64,000 nt of DNA from Flavivirga algicola (lineage in GTDB: Bacteria > Bacteroidota > Bacteroidia > Flavobacteriales > Flavobacteriaceae), in the NCBI RefSeq assembly GCF_012910715.1, contig NZ_JABBHF010000007.1, positions 129,001 through 193,000 of the forward strand, written 5' to 3'. The notes under the pieces are model-generated. The model saw only the letters and a list, made by a program, of their open reading frames with translations, was not told the DNA's origin and ran no database searches. The translations under genes and the position numbers were made by a program. Shown here in pieces: positions 37,527 through 46,812 of this stretch. How positions within the stretch are numbered: the first letter of the stretch is position 1; each line of letters begins with the position of its first letter.

Positions 37527-39281
37527 ATGAAAAAATTTAAAATAACAATCAGTCTATTAGTAATTCTAGGAATTGCTTTTAGTTCTTGTAAAGAAGACTT
37601 TTTAGAAGAGTTTCCAAAAGGCGTGGTAACAATCGATACGCTTTCTGATGAAGACGGTGCAGACCTTCTCTTAATAGGGGCTTATTCTTTAATTGATGGT
37701 TTTTCAGCTGGAGGACCTGGTGGAGCTGGTGAAGCATCTGCAACCAATTGGGTTTGGGGAGATGTACCATCTGATGATATGCACCGTGGAGACCAAACAG
37801 GTGGATGGAGTGCTATTAACTTGATTGAACGATTTGAAGTAGATCCTACCAACCCATGGGTTGGCGGATTATGGGCCGCAAACTATGATGGTGTTTCTAG
37901 AGCCAATGATGTTATAAGAGTTATAAGAAACGCGGGAGATGCTATTTCTGCAGACAGAGCTACGCAATTAGAGGCCGAAGCGAGATGGTTACGTGCATGG
38001 TTCCATTTCCAATTAAGAACTAAAATTGAAAGAATACCATATATTACAGAAGATGTAACTGCTAGTGAAGTTCCTAATGATAGAGAAGTTTGGGATGATA
38101 TTGAAGCAGATTTACAATGGGGTATTGATAATAATATGGCAGAAACACCTTCAGATGTAGGTAGAGCTTCACGCTGGGCTGCTAAGGCTTTAAAAGCTAG
38201 AGCACACATGTTCCAAAATGAATTTGCTCAAGCGAAGCCTATATTGGACGACATATTGAATAATGGACCATTCGTTTTAATGGATCATTTTTATGACAAT
38301 CATGACGAAGAAAAACAAAACAACGCTGAGAGTATCTTTGAAGTACAATATACTGTAAATGATGGTGCTGCTGGAGGTGAGAATGCAGGTTCAGATCACA
38401 GAACATTATTCCCAAGGGGATCAGATGTTGGGTTATGCTGTGCTTATAGTGCACCTAGTTTCGATTTATTTAATGCTTTTAAAGTAGATGCGAACGGGTT
38501 ACCATTATTAGACACTTTTCAAGATGATTTATTGTTAGAAGATTATGGCTTATTAGATACCCAAGCTTTCACACCAACAGATGTTGATCTTGACCCTAGA
38601 GTTGATTGGACTATAGGTAGACGTGGTATTCCATTTTTAGATTGGGGACCAATGAGTGGTGGTGATTGGATGCTTGATCAAGCTGGTATGGGACCATTTA
38701 TGAACAAAAAAATCATGTTTTACAAAAGAAATTTCAGAACTATTTCTATTTCAACTCCAACTTGGTCTGCAGGTTTAAATGGTAATAACTGGAGATTGTT
38801 TAGATTGAGCCATATTATTTTATGGAGAGCTGAAGTTGCTGTTGAAGAAAATGATCTAGGCACAGCCATGACACTTGTTAATAGAATACGTGAAAGAGCA
38901 CAAGACGATATTGTAATGGGTAGAGTAAGTAACACTACTTTTGGTGCTGGTGATCCAATAGTAATTGATGAAAATCAACCTGCTGCAAATTATAATCTTG
39001 GATTGTATACATCGTTTCCAGATCAAGATTATGCTAGAAAAGCAGTGCGTCATGAAACACGTTTAGAGTTTGCATTAGAAGGCATGCGTTTTCAGGATTT
39101 AGTACGTTGGGGAATCGATGGAGAAACTATAGGGGCATATTTACAGTCAGAATTATCAAATGGTAAGTTGCCTTGGATTCAAGGAGCGAGTTATGCTGCT
39201 GGAAAAAATGATCATTTCCCAATTCCTCAATCACAAATTGATTTACAGCCAGAAGTCTTAACACAAGACCCACAATATTAG
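37527..39281 (+). CDS. SusD/RagB-family surface lipoprotein
   Basis: 584 residues with lipoprotein signal MKKFKITISLLVILGIAFSSC (lipid site Cys21). The mature protein begins KEDFLEEFPKGVVT, typical for SusD, and is helical with TPR-like repeats (for example EARWLRAWFHFQLRTKI, KALKARAHMFQNEFAQAKPILDDIL). It has the C-terminal RagB/SusD pattern (RHETRLEFALEGMRFQDLVRWGI). SusD forms the lid over the SusC barrel and captures the ligand. Aromatic residues (Trp pairs in ATNWVWGDVPSDD and GGWSAINLIERFEVDPTNPWVGGLW) could line the binding face. It is directly downstream of susC, followed by a terminator. Confidence 0.94.
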   Translation: MKKFKITISLLVILGIAFSSCKEDFLEEFPKGVVTIDTLSDEDGADLLLIGAYSLIDGFSAGGPGGAGEASATNWVWGDVPSDDMHRGDQTGGWSAINLIERFEVDPTNPWVGGLWAANYDGVSRANDVIRVIRNAGDAISADRATQLEAEARWLRAWFHFQLRTKIERIPYITEDVTASEVPNDREVWDDIEADLQWGIDNNMAETPSDVGRASRWAAKALKARAHMFQNEFAQAKPILDDILNNGPFVLMDHFYDNHDEEKQNNAESIFEVQYTVNDGAAGGENAGSDHRTLFPRGSDVGLCCAYSAPSFDLFNAFKVDANGLPLLDTFQDDLLLEDYGLLDTQAFTPTDVDLDPRVDWTIGRRGIPFLDWGPMSGGDWMLDQAGMGPFMNKKIMFYKRNFRTISISTPTWSAGLNGNNWRLFRLSHIILWRAEVAVEENDLGTAMTLVNRIRERAQDDIVMGRVSNTTFGAGDPIVIDENQPAANYNLGLYTSFPDQDYARKAVRHETRLEFALEGMRFQDLVRWGIDGETIGAYLQSELSNGKLPWIQGASYAAGKNDHFPIPQSQIDLQPEVLTQDPQY

Positions 39282-39328
39282 TATTAGTTTGTTGAATTAG
39301 TCACAATTATTTTTAATTGTTTAGTTGT

Positions 39329-39368
39329 AAACGGCGATTATTCTACTACAATAGATAATTGCCGTTTT
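39329..39368 (+). terminator. Terminator of susC-susD
   Basis: Inverted repeat AAACGGCGATTAT / ATAATTGCCGTTT (39329-39341 with 39355-39367, one G-U pair) with a 13-base loop, 48 bases after the susD stop. It separates susCD from the sensor gene. Confidence 0.7.
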
Positions 39369-39545
39369 ACTTTCATATTTAAACAAATTAAAGAGTTATA
39401 TTGAAAATGACTTCTCTATAAAATATATACAAGCGATTAGTTTAAGTAAAGTTAATTTTTTAACTTGTATTATGTCTTATTGTTGATTTATAGGCGATTG
39501 AATCGTTAGTTGCTCTTTTGAAAGCTAAATTAATTTACCATAATT

Positions 39546-42500
39546 ATGGATGAAAATAATTTTTTAGTGTCCCCAATTAGGAAGTATTTATTGTTAATAC
39601 TAATCGTTTTTGGTGTTAGTAGTACTAGGGTATTTCATGCGCAAAATATAGATTTAAAGTTTGAACACTTTATTGATGAGAAGGGATTTACTCAAAACTC
39701 CGTAATGAAGGTTATTCAAGATCTAGATGGTTATATTTGGATAGGGACACTTAATGGTTTGTATAAGTATGATGGACAGCGATTTACGGTTTTTAGACAT
39801 CAGTTTAATAATCCAAATAGTTTGGTAAGTAACTCGGTATATGAGTTAGAACTTGATGTTGAAGGTAATATACTAATAGGTACAGGTAAGGGGGTAAGTA
39901 AATATCATAGGCTTACCCAAACTTTTTCAACATATCCAATAATTTTACAAAATGCAAGAATTACGGCTATTTACCCAGAATTAAACGGGGGATTATGGGT
40001 AGGAACATTACACTCTGGTTTATATTATTTTGATAGCGCAGATCTTGAAGGGAATAACCCTGTAAATTATATACATAAGCCTAATCTTGAAACGAGTATA
40101 ACGAGCAATCAAATACACTCAATTGTTAAGGACAAATCAGGTAATTTATGGGTAGGAACCTTAAAAGGTTTGAATAAAGTCGTTTTTAAAAATGGGATTG
40201 CTGAGTTTCTTCATTTTGAAAAAATGAAGGAAAGTATCAAATTGCTATTTGTAGATAAAAAAGGAACGCTCTGGGCATCAAAAGTAGGGCATAAACTAAT
40301 AAAAATTGCTGACCCAGGAAATTTTACATCAACGAAGCAAAAAAACTTTGAAGAATATAGGATTGATACAGCCAAATCCGATACCGATGAATCTGGAGGT
40401 TTGCTTACCATGTTTGAAGGAAAAGACGGAAGCCTATTATTTGGGATCCATGGTTTTGGTCTTTATGTTTTTGATACAAAAACATGTAAGTACAGTGCTT
40501 ATGTCCATGACCCTTCAAAACCAGAAAGTATAAGTAGTAACAATATAGAGTCCATACTAATCGATAATACAAATGTACTTTGGGTGGGCACAGAAGAAGG
40601 TGGGTTGAATAAATGTGATTTAAAACAAAAAGAGTTTCTCTTTTTTAATGAAAAGGTGCTTTCTGAGAATTCTTTGAGTAACTCCTCTGTTAATGTCATC
40701 GCTAAAGAAAATAATAATAGTTTCTGGGTAGGAACGCAAGATGGGTTAAACAAAGTAACCTTTAAAAATGATAATTATGAAGCCCCAACGTTTAAGCATT
40801 TTTATTTTAATGATGATGGCTCCAAGTCAAGTCAAAGAGCGCAAGAACATGTATGGTCTATTTTAAAAGACAATGACGCAGATTATTGGGTAGGTACTAC
40901 AGATGGTATCGTCCATATGCGTCAAGATTATAAATCTGAAAAGATTTCCTCAAATCTAACCGAGCTTGATATGTTAGAGGTTTTTTCTTCTTTACAGGAC
41001 AGGAATGGCGTTTTGTGGTTTGGATCATTGATAGATGGATTGGTAAAATGGACTAAGACTAAAAAAGACAATGGTAATGAGTTTGACTTTTCAAATCGCG
41101 TACATTATTTACCAGATAGTAACGATAAATATAGTATTAGTGCGAAAGAAGTTAGCTGTCTTTATGAAGATAAAAATGGGAATATATGGGTAGGAACATT
41201 ACAAGGCGGTTTAAATTTAATTGTGCCAAGTGCAGATAACCAACATGATCAATTTGTATCCTATCAACATGATCCAGATAACCCTAGCACACTAAGTCAT
41301 AATTCGGTTTTTTCAATACTTGAAGATAGAGAAGGTAATTTTTGGATAGGTACATTTGGAGGCGGTTTAAATAAAATGACTTTGCCTTCTAAAGGTAATA
41401 CAGATCCTGTTTTTAAACATTTTACTGAAGATGATGGCTTGGCGAACAATGCTGTATATGGCATTTTAGAAGACAATAATGGAAATTTGTGGATAAGCAC
41501 AGATAATGGGATTTCTCATTTTAATCCTAAGACAGAGACCTTTCAAAATTTTAGTAAAGATGATGGGTTACAAAGTAATAATTTTAGGATGAATGCTTAC
41601 TATAAAAACAAAGACGGCTATTTGTTTTTTGGAGGCTTAAGAGGATTGAATATTTTTAACCCTAATCATTTAAAAGAAAACGATATTCCTGCTCCTGTAA
41701 AATTAACAGGTTTTAAAATAAAGAATGAAGACATAAATATAGGCGAAAAATATAATGGTAGAGTTTTATTTGATAAAACCATATCGTTAATTTCTAAACC
41801 TATAGATTTAAAATATCACGAAAATACATTAACCTTTGAATTTGCGGCATTACATTATGCAGCCCCAGAGAAAAACAGATTTAAATTTAAACTGGAAGGA
41901 TTTGATAAGGATTGGGTTGATTCTAAAAAATTACCCTTTGCACATTATACAAACCTATCGCCTGGTAATTATACCTTCAAAGTCAAGGCGTCTAATAATG
42001 ATGGACTATGGAACGAAGATTCTGCAAATATAAAATTGAGTATACATCCTCCTTTTTGGTTAACTTGGTGGGCTTATTTGGTATATGGTTTTATAATTTT
42101 AAGTGTTTTATGGGGGGTTCAATCGTATCTTAATTTACGTTCTCAACAACGAGCTTCGCTTCAAGTACAGAAAGAAATTGAAGAGGTGAATAAATTAAAA
42201 CTTCAATTTTTTACTAATATATCTCATGAATTTAAAACACCTATAACACTTATACTTAATCCTATAGAAGAGCTTTTGGAATCTGTTGGAGATAGTTTGT
42301 CAATACAATCAAAATTAAAAGTAGTACAACGGAATGCGAATTCGTTATTAAGATTGGTACACCAACTTATGGAATTTAGAAAGATAGAAGTAGGGGAAAC
42401 AAAGTTGGGAACTACAAAGGCGAATATTATAAACTTTATTAGGGAAATTACATTTTCATTTAGGGCATCAGCAAAGAAAAATGAAATCAACCTTTCCTTT

Positions 42501-43814
42501 GAAAGTGAATTATATTCAGCCGACGCTTGGTTTGATTGGGATAAATTGGAAAAAATTCTTAATAATTTAATATATAATGCCATAAAATTTACGCCATCAG
42601 GCGGACAGATTACGGTTAGGGTAAGTAAACCTGAAGATAATGATGAGCTTTATATCGCTGATAGAGATATAAAAACGCAATATCTACAAATAGAGGTCAA
42701 GGATAATGGCGACGGTATAGATAAAAACCAATTGCCTTATGTTTTTCAGCGTTTTTATCAAGTCAATAAGCCTAAAAGTAAAAGAGGGGCTGCTAATAAG
42801 GGGTCTGGTATAGGTTTAGCAATAACTAAAGATTTGGTTGATTTACATCATGGTGTGATAGAGGTAGAATCTGAAAAAGGAGAAGGGACCTGTTTTATGA
42901 TAAAATTACCCTTAGGCAATGCTCATTTACTCCCAGAAGAAATGATTGAGATGACAGTTCCAGACCCTTTAAGTGAACAGGATATGGATTCAGATTATGT
43001 AAATGAAGATGAAGAGTTGGATAAAGACCAACAAGAAAGTGCGTTTAAGAATAGTATATTGATAGTTGATGATAATGAAGAAATAAGAGAATTGGTAAAA
43101 GAAGGGTTTATTAAAGGATATAATATATTTGAAGCAGAAAACGGCAAAGAAGCTTTAAATATAGCTTTAAAAGAAATGCCAGATATCATTATTAGTGATG
43201 TATTGATGCCAGAGATGGATGGTGTTGAATTTTGTCATAGTCTTAAAACAAATATTCGAACAAGCCATATTCCTATCATTTTACTCACAGCTTTAAACTC
43301 TGTGGAACATCGTATAAAAGGTTTAGAGTCTGGAGCAGATGCGTATATTCCAAAGCCTTTTAAAATGAAATTATTATCTGTACGCGTTGAAAAACTAATA
43401 GCTTCTAGAGATTTAATGCGCAAACGCTTTCAAACAGAGAAAGAACTAACCCCGGAAAAAATTACGTTGAATTCTATCGATGAAGAATTCCTCAAAAAGA
43501 TAATGGATTTTATGGAAGCTAATATGGGTAGGGAATCCTATTGGGTTGACGAATTGGCATCAGATATGAATACAAGTCGTTCAACCTTTTTTAGAAAACT
43601 GAAGAAATTAACAGGTCAAGCTCCAAATGATTTTATGAGAATGATACGCTTAAAACGAGCTGTACAGTTATTAGAGCAGAATGAATTAACAATATCGCAG
43701 GTTAGCTACATGGTTGGTTTTAATGATCCGAACTATTTCGGTAAGTGTTTCAGAAAATTTTATGGAGATACACCTTCAAATTATATAAAAGAAAAACTTC
43801 AGTACAAAAAGTAA
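39546..43814 (+). CDS. Hybrid two-component sensor/regulator (HTCS)
   Basis: 1422 residues, one-protein two-component system. A signal/anchor (residues 12-35) leads to a periplasmic part of about 14 Reg_prop propeller repeats (GYIWIGTLNGLYKYDG, GNLWVGTLKGLNKV and similar). A Y_Y_Y domain (about 770-835) and a membrane helix (about 838-860) follow. The histidine kinase has His894 in NISHEFKTPITLI, with N, G1 and G2 boxes NNLIYNAIKFTP, VKDNGDGI and GSGIGLAI. The receiver has Asp1218 in SDVLMPEMDG and Lys in PKPF. The C-terminal AraC-type HTH spans about 1310-1420. Such proteins bind a breakdown product in the periplasm and switch on the adjacent Sus locus. All phosphorelay residues are present, so it should be active. 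It lies between susCD and the catabolic operon. Confidence 0.95.
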   Translation: MDENNFLVSPIRKYLLLILIVFGVSSTRVFHAQNIDLKFEHFIDEKGFTQNSVMKVIQDLDGYIWIGTLNGLYKYDGQRFTVFRHQFNNPNSLVSNSVYELELDVEGNILIGTGKGVSKYHRLTQTFSTYPIILQNARITAIYPELNGGLWVGTLHSGLYYFDSADLEGNNPVNYIHKPNLETSITSNQIHSIVKDKSGNLWVGTLKGLNKVVFKNGIAEFLHFEKMKESIKLLFVDKKGTLWASKVGHKLIKIADPGNFTSTKQKNFEEYRIDTAKSDTDESGGLLTMFEGKDGSLLFGIHGFGLYVFDTKTCKYSAYVHDPSKPESISSNNIESILIDNTNVLWVGTEEGGLNKCDLKQKEFLFFNEKVLSENSLSNSSVNVIAKENNNSFWVGTQDGLNKVTFKNDNYEAPTFKHFYFNDDGSKSSQRAQEHVWSILKDNDADYWVGTTDGIVHMRQDYKSEKISSNLTELDMLEVFSSLQDRNGVLWFGSLIDGLVKWTKTKKDNGNEFDFSNRVHYLPDSNDKYSISAKEVSCLYEDKNGNIWVGTLQGGLNLIVPSADNQHDQFVSYQHDPDNPSTLSHNSVFSILEDREGNFWIGTFGGGLNKMTLPSKGNTDPVFKHFTEDDGLANNAVYGILEDNNGNLWISTDNGISHFNPKTETFQNFSKDDGLQSNNFRMNAYYKNKDGYLFFGGLRGLNIFNPNHLKENDIPAPVKLTGFKIKNEDINIGEKYNGRVLFDKTISLISKPIDLKYHENTLTFEFAALHYAAPEKNRFKFKLEGFDKDWVDSKKLPFAHYTNLSPGNYTFKVKASNNDGLWNEDSANIKLSIHPPFWLTWWAYLVYGFIILSVLWGVQSYLNLRSQQRASLQVQKEIEEVNKLKLQFFTNISHEFKTPITLILNPIEELLESVGDSLSIQSKLKVVQRNANSLLRLVHQLMEFRKIEVGETKLGTTKANIINFIREITFSFRASAKKNEINLSFESELYSADAWFDWDKLEKILNNLIYNAIKFTPSGGQITVRVSKPEDNDELYIADRDIKTQYLQIEVKDNGDGIDKNQLPYVFQRFYQVNKPKSKRGAANKGSGIGLAITKDLVDLHHGVIEVESEKGEGTCFMIKLPLGNAHLLPEEMIEMTVPDPLSEQDMDSDYVNEDEELDKDQQESAFKNSILIVDDNEEIRELVKEGFIKGYNIFEAENGKEALNIALKEMPDIIISDVLMPEMDGVEFCHSLKTNIRTSHIPIILLTALNSVEHRIKGLESGADAYIPKPFKMKLLSVRVEKLIASRDLMRKRFQTEKELTPEKITLNSIDEEFLKKIMDFMEANMGRESYWVDELASDMNTSRSTFFRKLKKLTGQAPNDFMRMIRLKRAVQLLEQNELTISQVSYMVGFNDPNYFGKCFRKFYGDTPSNYIKEKLQYKK

Positions 43815-44008
43815 ATTACTGAAGGTTTTAATTAAATTTACTCGCATAATAATTGATATCCTATGAATCTTAAGAATATTTTGAATAAAGCAATATGAGT
43901 TGGTATTGCTACATTTTTTATGGAATATATGATTTTATGGGGCTTTATTTCTATGCGTTAATAATTGAAAAAAAAGACATACAGTCGTTAAAGAATAAAA
44001 TTTAAATT

Positions 44009-45172
44009 GTGAAAATAACAGATATCAAAACATATCCAATTAATATTGGTACAACTGGTATTCAATTGGTTGTAAAAGTAGAAACAGATTCAGGTATTTA
44101 TGGTTGGGGAGCTTCGGGACTTTCTGGTAGAGAACTGGCAGTAGTAGGTTTAATAAAACATTTCAAAACATTTTTAATAGGAAAAGACCCAAGGCAAATT
44201 GGTGCTATATGGCAAGAGCTATATCGTGGACAATATTTTGAGGGTGGGCGTGTTTTTACTGCCGCCATATCTGCTATCGATATTGCTTTGTATGATATTA
44301 AAGGAAAAGTACTAGGCGTGCCCGTTTATGAATTGCTAGGAGGTAAACAGAGAGATTATGTAGAATGTTTTGCTTCCGTGCGTTTTGCTACTAAAGAAGA
44401 GTTGTTAGACTATTCTAAAACTTGTGTAAAAGAGGGCTGGACCGTTTTAAGATTAGCTCCAGCCGAATTTGAATCGCAAGAAGACACGGGGAGGTTTGAA
44501 CCTAGAGAATCTATTGCCAAATTATCTAAATGGGTTACCGAACTTAGAAAAGAAGTGGGCCCAGATATTACTATTGGTATTGATTACCATACCAGGCTTA
44601 CAGTAGCCCAAACGTATTCTTTTATGAAACGTATGCCTCCAGGAACTATAGATTTTATAGAAGAACCTATTCGCGATGAAAACCCAGAAGCATACCAGAA
44701 TTTGCGCAATATGATAGATGTGCCCTTTGCGATAGGAGAAGAGTTTTCCAGCAAATGGCAATTTATGCCCTTTATAGAAAAAAATATAACACAATTTGCC
44801 CGTATAGATGTATGTAATGTGGGCGGTATTACTGAAGCTATGAAAGTTGCGGGCATGGCAGAAGCTCATTATATAGATTTGATGCCACATAATCCATTAG
44901 GGCCTATTTGTACAGCTGCGACCATTCATATAGCTGCTGCTTGTCCTAATTTTAGTTATTTGGAAGAAGTTAATACGCCTGCACAGTATATGGGAACCAA
45001 TGCCCCCGAATTTTACCCTGTACAGCCTCAGCTGGAAGGTACAAGATATACTGTTACAGATGCACCAGGCTTAGGCGTTGAGTTTAACGAAGCATTAGCG
45101 ATGGAGAGAGCGTTTGTTCCAGTAGACATTCCGAGATTAAGAAGAAATGATGGATCATTAACAAATTGGTAA
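44009..45172 (+). CDS. Enolase-superfamily acid-sugar dehydratase, copy 2
   Basis: 387 residues starting at GTG (MKITDIKTYPINIG). It is highly similar along its full length to copy 1 at 27.4 kb (same loop QEDTGRFEPRES, same closing pattern RLRRNDGSLTNW). Catalytic residues are conserved: Asp192, Glu218 and Glu244 for magnesium, His194 and His294 for acid/base steps. It differs mainly near residues 330-340 (TPAQYMGTNAPEF) and lies in a different transcription unit. It heads the catabolic operon, with the KDG-type kinase gene 6 bases downstream, so its product is presumably the 2-keto-3-deoxy acid that the kinase phosphorylates. Exact acid unknown. Confidence 0.85.
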   Translation: MKITDIKTYPINIGTTGIQLVVKVETDSGIYGWGASGLSGRELAVVGLIKHFKTFLIGKDPRQIGAIWQELYRGQYFEGGRVFTAAISAIDIALYDIKGKVLGVPVYELLGGKQRDYVECFASVRFATKEELLDYSKTCVKEGWTVLRLAPAEFESQEDTGRFEPRESIAKLSKWVTELRKEVGPDITIGIDYHTRLTVAQTYSFMKRMPPGTIDFIEEPIRDENPEAYQNLRNMIDVPFAIGEEFSSKWQFMPFIEKNITQFARIDVCNVGGITEAMKVAGMAEAHYIDLMPHNPLGPICTAATIHIAAACPNFSYLEEVNTPAQYMGTNAPEFYPVQPQLEGTRYTVTDAPGLGVEFNEALAMERAFVPVDIPRLRRNDGSLTNW

Positions 45173-45178
45173 GTAGTT

Positions 45179-46186
45179 ATGGGTTTTACAACTTTTGGAG
45201 AAATTATGTTACGGTTAACCCCAAGCGAACACGCTGGGAAAATAAATTCAGCACAAAACTTTGGAGTGCATTACGCTGGCTCAGAATCTAATGTAGCAAG
45301 CTCGTTGGCAATTTTAAAGAATCAAGTACAATTTGTAACAAAACTACCTTTAAATGCCGTAGGAGATGGTGCTATGAGATCCTTACAAAGTTTTGGTATT
45401 TCAACAGGAAACATTGCTAGGGGAGGTCATAGGATAGGAACTTATTTTATAGAAATAGGATCTTCTATAAGACCTTCTAGTGTTGTTTACGATCGTGCGC
45501 ATTCGGCTATCAGTGAGATGACGTTTGGAGAATTAGATTGGGAAACGATTTTAAAAGGTCAAAAATGGTTATTCATTTCGGGAATTACACCAGCACTATC
45601 TAAGTCATGTGCAGAAGCGACCTTACTTGTGGCAAAAACAGCCAGAAAAATGGGAGTTAAAGTAAGTTTTGATATGAATTTTAGAAGAACCCTTTGGAAA
45701 GATAAGAAGGACGCTAGAAGTATATTCGATGCCATATTGGAAAATACGGACCTGCTTTTTGGAAATACAGGCGTTCTAAAAGATGTGTACGATATGGAAG
45801 TTAGTGGGGCCAACCCTATAGATCAAACGATTAGTGCCATAGAAAAAGCTAAAAGTACTTTTGGTTTAGAACAACTGGCTTTTACGGTAAGAGAGCACCA
45901 TTCAGCTAGCGAAAATAAATTATCTGGGGTGGCACTTTTAAACGATAAAACAACTATTTCCAATAGCTATAATGTTGAAATTATAGATCGTTTTGGAACA
46001 GGTGATGCTTTTGCTGCAGGTTTTTTACACGGTTTAGGTCAGGAATGGGGTCTGGATAAAACCTTGGGTTTTGCTACGGCAGCTTTTGCATTAAAACACA
46101 CAATAAGAGGAGATCAACATACAAGTACGGAAGAAGAAATTCTTTCAATTTTTAAAGGTAACATATCAGGACACGTATTACGATGA
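45179..46186 (+). CDS. kdgK: PfkB-family 2-keto-3-deoxy-sugar-acid kinase (KDG/KDGal kinase)
   Basis: 335 residues. PfkB features: N-terminal GEIMLRLTPSEHAGKINSAQNFGVHYAGSESNVASSLA, the central SFDMNFRRTLW (as in KdgK), and the C-terminal signature IIDRFGTGDAFAAGFLHG with the catalytic Asp in GTGDAF. It phosphorylates 2-keto-3-deoxy-gluconate or -galactonate on O6 with ATP, giving the aldolase substrate. The start is 6 bases after the dehydratase stop and the stop overlaps the aldolase start by 4 bases (ATGA), so translation is coupled. Given the DgoD gene in the same operon, the galacto epimer is the likelier physiological substrate, but PfkB kinases are often promiscuous. Confidence 0.9.
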   Translation: MGFTTFGEIMLRLTPSEHAGKINSAQNFGVHYAGSESNVASSLAILKNQVQFVTKLPLNAVGDGAMRSLQSFGISTGNIARGGHRIGTYFIEIGSSIRPSSVVYDRAHSAISEMTFGELDWETILKGQKWLFISGITPALSKSCAEATLLVAKTARKMGVKVSFDMNFRRTLWKDKKDARSIFDAILENTDLLFGNTGVLKDVYDMEVSGANPIDQTISAIEKAKSTFGLEQLAFTVREHHSASENKLSGVALLNDKTTISNSYNVEIIDRFGTGDAFAAGFLHGLGQEWGLDKTLGFATAAFALKHTIRGDQHTSTEEEILSIFKGNISGHVLR

Positions 46187-46812
46187 ATAGAAAAGAAATA
46201 GTAAATAGTATTAAAGCAGAAAAATTAGTTGTTATTATTAGATTAAAACAACAAGAACATATACCAGAAGTTGTAAAAGCTTTGGTAACTGGAGGTGTAA
46301 AGGTATTAGAGATTACTTCCAATACTCCAGGATATTTAGAGGAAATAAAACGCGTGCGTGACACCTATCCCAATATTCTTGTAGGAGCAGGAACCGTTAT
46401 AAATAAAACCTTGGCGACCGAAGCTATAAATGCTGGTGCCCAATTTTTGGTAACACCCAATACTAATATCGATGTCATTTCGGTGGCACATGAAAATGAA
46501 GTGCCCGTATTAATGGGAGCAGTTACACCAACAGAAATATGCAATGCCGTTGAAGGAAAGGCGGATGTTGTGAAGCTTTTTCCTAGCGCGGCTATGGGGA
46601 TCGACTATTTTAAAGCGGTAAAAGGCCCATTAGATACAGTGCCTTTCTTTGCTGTTGGGGGGATAGCAGTTGAAAATCTTCAAGAGTGGAAAGATGCTGG
46701 CACGGCAGGTTTTGGCTTGGGAGGAAATCTAGTAAAACCAATACAAAGTCGACAAGATTTTGACGGTATAGTTGCACTAGCAGAGCGTGTTTTGAAAATA
46801 ATTCATTCGTGA
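46183..46812 (+). CDS. eda: KDPG/KDPGal aldolase
   Basis: 209 residues, class I aldolase TIM barrel of the Eda/DgoA family. It has the substrate-phosphate and active-site patterns VLEITSNTPGYLEE (Glu of the EITSNT box), VGAGTVINK and FLVTPNTN. The Schiff-base Lys is in DVVKLFPSAAMG, and FFAVGGI contributes to the phosphate site. It splits 2-keto-3-deoxy-6-phosphogluconate or -galactonate to pyruvate and glyceraldehyde-3-phosphate. It overlaps the kinase gene by 4 bases upstream and the dgoD gene by 4 bases downstream. KDPG and KDPGal specificities cannot be told apart from sequence alone. Confidence 0.92.
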   Translation: MNRKEIVNSIKAEKLVVIIRLKQQEHIPEVVKALVTGGVKVLEITSNTPGYLEEIKRVRDTYPNILVGAGTVINKTLATEAINAGAQFLVTPNTNIDVISVAHENEVPVLMGAVTPTEICNAVEGKADVVKLFPSAAMGIDYFKAVKGPLDTVPFFAVGGIAVENLQEWKDAGTAGFGLGGNLVKPIQSRQDFDGIVALAERVLKIIHS

